Shown here in pieces: positions 61,159 to 64,000 of a stretch of DNA of 64,000 bases. Origin of the DNA: Marispirochaeta sp. (GTDB taxonomy: Bacteria; Spirochaetota; Spirochaetia; JC444; Marispirochaetaceae); assembly GCF_963668165.1 (NCBI RefSeq), contig NZ_OY764209.1:1240001-1304000 (forward strand), in the 5' to 3' direction. How positions within the stretch are numbered: the first letter of the stretch is position 1; each line of letters opens with the position of its first letter. The notes beneath the pieces were generated by a model, which saw nothing but the letters and a program-made list of their open reading frames with translations, searched no databases and was not told where the DNA came from. Position numbers and translations under genes: made by a program.

Positions 61159-61917
61159 ATGATAATTGCCCATCTTACTGACCTGCACATTCCAGAGGAA
61201 GGGGATTTCCCTTACGATGTGGATGTCAGGTCCCGTTTTATTCGTGTTCTGGAGGATCTCCAAGGACATAAACCGGACCTGATGGTCCTGGGGGGCGATC
61301 TCTGTTATCGGGAAGGCAAAGAGTCCGTCTACCTCTGGATCCGGGAAGCACTGGAAAGAACCCGGATTCCTTATCTTCTGCTCTCCGGGAATCACGACGA
61401 CACCGAGTTGATGGCTCGGACCTTCGGTCTGGAAAAAGAGCTAAAACGAGGAAAATACTATTACAGCCGCGACTTTGTCGGTCGCCGGGTACTGTTTCTT
61501 GATACTTCCGATGACAGTCTCTCGGAAGAACAGACAGGATATCTTCAAAAAGAACTTGATACCGCAGGCCACGGAGAGCTGCTGATCTTTATGCACCATC
61601 CGCCGGTTGTATCCGGAGTCTACTATATGGACCTCAAGTATCCACTGCTGAACAGTTCTCAGGTGGGCCCTCTGCTGGCCGAAGCGGATGCCGGAACAAG
61701 TGTATTTTGCGGTCACTATCATGTGGAGAAGTCTGTAAAGATGGGAAACCTGACGGTGTTTATAACGCCATCGGTTTTTGTCCAGATCGATCAGGAAGCC
61801 CATCAATTTACCGTTGATCACCGGGGCTACGGATGGCGGAAGATCCGGCTGGAGCCGGACAGGATGTGGACAACGGTACGCTATATATCCGAAGAGAAGA
61901 GAGAGGAATACAGGTGA
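61159..61917 (+). CDS. Calcineurin-like metallophosphoesterase (CpdA/GpdQ type)
   Basis: A 252-residue phosphodiesterase. The dinuclear metal motifs are all present: HLTDLHI at 5-11, [23 protein letters not shown] and VFCGHYHVE. The set fits class III cyclic-nucleotide phosphodiesterases and related enzymes (CpdA, GpdQ, Rv0805 type). The substrate could be cAMP, a cyclic nucleotide or another phosphodiester. The ribosome binding site is given by the end of the element at 61156. Its stop overlaps the GTG of nfo by 3 bp (GTGA). Confidence 0.9.
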   Translation: MIIAHLTDLHIPEEGDFPYDVDVRSRFIRVLEDLQGHKPDLMVLGGDLCYREGKESVYLWIREALERTRIPYLLLSGNHDDTELMARTFGLEKELKRGKYYYSRDFVGRRVLFLDTSDDSLSEEQTGYLQKELDTAGHGELLIFMHHPPVVSGVYYMDLKYPLLNSSQVGPLLAEADAGTSVFCGHYHVEKSVKMGNLTVFITPSVFVQIDQEAHQFTVDHRGYGWRKIRLEPDRMWTTVRYISEEKREEYR

Positions 61918-62777
61918 AATTTATCGGAGCCCATGTCAGCGCGGCAGGGGGAGTATTCAACGCTCCCGGTAACGCCCTTGAAATCGGTGCCAATGCTTTC
62001 GCGCTGTTTACAAAAAACCAGCGTCAGTGGAAATCGAAACCTTTATCCGGGAAGGAGATCAGCTCTTTTAAAACGGCCCTGAAAGAATCAGGAATCAGTC
62101 CGGAGCATGTGCTGCCCCACGACTCCTATCTGATCAATCTGGGAAATCCTGATCCGGAAAAACGTAAGAAAAGCCTCGACGCCTTTGTGGATGAACTTGA
62201 GCGGGTGGAACAGCTTGGCCTTCAGTTGCTGAATTTCCATCCCGGAAGCGGTTTACAGGAAGTAGATGAAGAATCGTGCCTCAAGCTGATCGCGGAATCA
62301 ATGAACGAAGCCATCAGCCGCACAAAAAGCGCCGTACTTGTCATTGAAAATACCTCCGGGCAGGGAAGCGCCGTAGGTTATCGCTTTGAGCACCTGGCAC
62401 GGCTTATCGAACGAGTGGACAAAAAGGAGCGGGTCGGGGTCTGCCTGGATACCTGTCACTCCTTCGCCGCGGGCTATGATTTTCGCAGTCCCGGGGCTTA
62501 CGCTTCCACCATGGCAGAATTTGATGCTGTAGTCGGCTTTGCCTGGCTTAAGGGGATGCACCTGAACGATGCCAAGTCGGCCTTCGGCAGCCGGGTGGAC
62601 CGGCATGCCAGCCTGGGAGCGGGAAATATCGGCTGGGAGGGTTTTCGCAATATCATGCAGGACCACAGGACCGACGGTATTCCGCTGATTCTGGAAACCA
62701 TCGAGCCTGAGCGCTGGGCAGAGGAGATCAGGACCCTCCGGTCCTTCGCGGAGGGCTCAAATGGAAAAGCCAGATAA
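61914..62777 (+). CDS. nfo: Deoxyribonuclease IV (endonuclease IV)
   Basis: A 287-residue AP endonuclease that cuts DNA 5' of abasic sites and repairs oxidised ends. GTG start at 61914 with AGAGGA ahead and overlap with the previous stop. The TIM-barrel zinc-cluster residues are in place: [69 protein letters not shown] and LILETIEPE. The frame opens earlier but the family begins at this GTG. Confidence 0.96.
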   Translation: MKFIGAHVSAAGGVFNAPGNALEIGANAFALFTKNQRQWKSKPLSGKEISSFKTALKESGISPEHVLPHDSYLINLGNPDPEKRKKSLDAFVDELERVEQLGLQLLNFHPGSGLQEVDEESCLKLIAESMNEAISRTKSAVLVIENTSGQGSAVGYRFEHLARLIERVDKKERVGVCLDTCHSFAAGYDFRSPGAYASTMAEFDAVVGFAWLKGMHLNDAKSAFGSRVDRHASLGAGNIGWEGFRNIMQDHRTDGIPLILETIEPERWAEEIRTLRSFAEGSNGKAR

Positions 62778-64000
62778 ACTGAAGCAGGGCTCACTTGAAG
62801 AATGGTTTGCTCCTTTTCGCAGGGGAATTATCGGAATCGACGCCCGGATCCATACCCCCCATGGCAGTCAGCCCCTGGTTTATGCCGACTGGATTGCTTC
62901 CGGCAGGCTCTACGGCCCCATTGAGACTCTTTTGCGGGAAAATATCGGCCCTCTGGTGGGGAATACGCATTCCGAGTCCTCCACTACCGGCAGAGCCATG
63001 ACTGCTGCGTATCGGGAGGCCCACGCCATCTTGAAACGCCATGTTAACGCCGGTCCCGACGATGTGATTATTACCGCCGGTTCGGGTATGACCGCGGTGG
63101 TGAACAAGCTGCAGCGGATTCTGGGAATCCGCTACCCCGAGCGTTCTCGTGACCTGAGCCGGGGACTCCCGGCGCGTCACGCGGGAGGCGCCTGCGACGA
63201 GGCGTGCCCGGTTATATTCGTGACCCACATGGAGCATCACTCCAATCACATATCCTGGCTGGAAACAGAGGCCGAGGTCGTGGTACTGCCCCCGGACGAT
63301 AAGCTGGAGGTCGATCCTGTGGTGCTGGAGCGGGAACTGGAACGCTATGTGAATCGTCCCTTGAAAATCGGCGCCTTTTCCGCCTGTTCAAACGTTACCG
63401 GCCTCTTTCCGCCCTATCGGGAGCTGGCCAGGATAATGCACCGCCACGGCGGTCTGGCCTTTATCGACTTTGCCGCCTCAGCACCCTATGTGACCATTGA
63501 TATGCATCCGGAAGGAGACCCCCCTGGCTATCTGGACGGGGTTTTCTTTTCTCCTCACAAGTTTTTAGGCGGTCCCGGCAGCTCCGGAGTCATGGTATTT
63601 AATTCCGGGATCTATCACAACCTGGTTCCCGATAATCCAGGGGGCGGCACCGTAACCTGGACCAACCGCTGGGGAGAACGGAGCTATGTTACTGATATCG
63701 AGGCCCGGGAAGACGGAGGCACTCCCGGATTCCTGCAGGCCATTCGGGGAGCCCTGGCGGTGCGTCTGAAAGAGGAGATGGACCCGGTAAGGATCGAAGA
63801 ACGGGAAAAGGAACTTGTCGGCAGAGCCCTGAGGGAAATGCGCAGGATTCCGGGTCTCCATATTCTGGCGGACAATGACAAAGCCAGAATAGGCGTCATC
63901 TCTTTTTACATAGAGGGGGTCCACCACAACCTGGTGGTACGGCTGCTGAACGACTACTTTGGGATTCAGTCCCGGGGGGGCTGTTCCTGTGCCGGAACCT
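62761..64000 (+). CDS. Class V aminotransferase / cysteine desulfurase-like enzyme, C-terminus cut by window
   Basis: Open from ATG 62761 to the window end (413 residues visible). It overlaps the nfo end by 17 bp. PLP features: [46 protein letters not shown] (Asp at about 236), and [16 protein letters not shown] with Lys at about 267 that binds PLP. Near the end is [10 protein letters not shown] (Cys at about 408 and 410), typical of a branch of selenocysteine-lyase-like class V enzymes whose function is not known. It is not SufS or IscS, which carry different Cys motifs. A sulfur or selenium transfer role is likely, but unproven. Confidence 0.85.
   Translation, partial: MEKPDKLKQGSLEEWFAPFRRGIIGIDARIHTPHGSQPLVYADWIASGRLYGPIETLLRENIGPLVGNTHSESSTTGRAMTAAYREAHAILKRHVNAGPDDVIITAGSGMTAVVNKLQRILGIRYPERSRDLSRGLPARHAGGACDEACPVIFVTHMEHHSNHISWLETEAEVVVLPPDDKLEVDPVVLERELERYVNRPLKIGAFSACSNVTGLFPPYRELARIMHRHGGLAFIDFAASAPYVTIDMHPEGDPPGYLDGVFFSPHKFLGGPGSSGVMVFNSGIYHNLVPDNPGGGTVTWTNRWGERSYVTDIEAREDGGTPGFLQAIRGALAVRLKEEMDPVRIEEREKELVGRALREMRRIPGLHILADNDKARIGVISFYIEGVHHNLVVRLLNDYFGIQSRGGCSCAGT

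Overview
The window looks like chromosomal DNA of a free-living or anaerobic spirochaete (Spirochaetaceae level). This is judged from family content: exported proteins whose signal peptides end in AAGGQ-type sequences, a spirochaete-type secreted protein of the DUF2259 kind, a MurA with Asp in place of the catalytic Cys, a DUF342/FapA protein, a giant acyl-CoA dehydratase activase beside a very large GH13 protein, and a TRAP transporter with a YesM/YesN-type two-component system. No rRNA, tRNA, CRISPR array or intact insertion sequence was recognised. Coding density is high and genes lie on both strands in short operons.

Layout. 1-8360: surface polysaccharide region, with a sugar-nucleotide epimerase (cut by the window edge), a decayed AAA ATPase behind two operator-like dyads, a WecA/MraY-type phosphoglycosyltransferase, a GT4 glycosyltransferase, a beta-helix lipoprotein and two Wzi-like outer-membrane barrels. 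8445-13992: a DUF2892 membrane protein, an HD/nucleotidyltransferase-like protein, the threonine genes (aspartokinase and thrC) and a lipoprotein. 14025-18372: murA, then a membrane J-protein and two membrane proteins on the opposite strand. 18373-18706: an AT-rich gap with two perfect DnaA boxes. 18707-22382: regulators (winged-helix, STAS plus zinc ribbon, sigma-54 activator without a DNA-binding domain) and FxsA. 22369-25674: ctpA-yjbQ-rsmE-wecG operon. 25800-31341: membrane protein, ParA/MinD-like ATPase, a 983-residue triple-module FapA protein, lgt. 31488-36887: primary-type sigma factor, CheY, Fur, and a dolichol/phytol kinase-like protein behind a perfect sigma-54 promoter, followed by exported and membrane proteins. 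36897-46609: a DAACS symporter, an SDR-like protein, the GH13 protein and the activase. 46821-53460: a degenerate kinase-like protein, sensor kinase, response regulator and TRAP dctPQM, which read as one regulated uptake locus. 53487-57373: kinase remnant, lysA, EamA exporter, AraC regulator. 57497-60983: NfeD, NfeD, flotillin FloA and a small membrane protein. 61002-61156: a MITE-like element. 61159-64000: metallophosphoesterase, endonuclease IV and a class V aminotransferase running off the end.

Most unusual points: a kinase-derived protein that has lost its His and N-box yet is translationally coupled to the real kinase; a 155-bp inverted-repeat element with a 4-bp target duplication whose end supplies the ribosome binding site and start-codon bases of the next gene; a FapA protein with three repeated N-modules; a perfect sigma-54 promoter together with a sigma-54 activator lacking a DNA-binding domain; and a DnaA-box cluster away from any dnaA gene. 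None of these could be tested here by database search.
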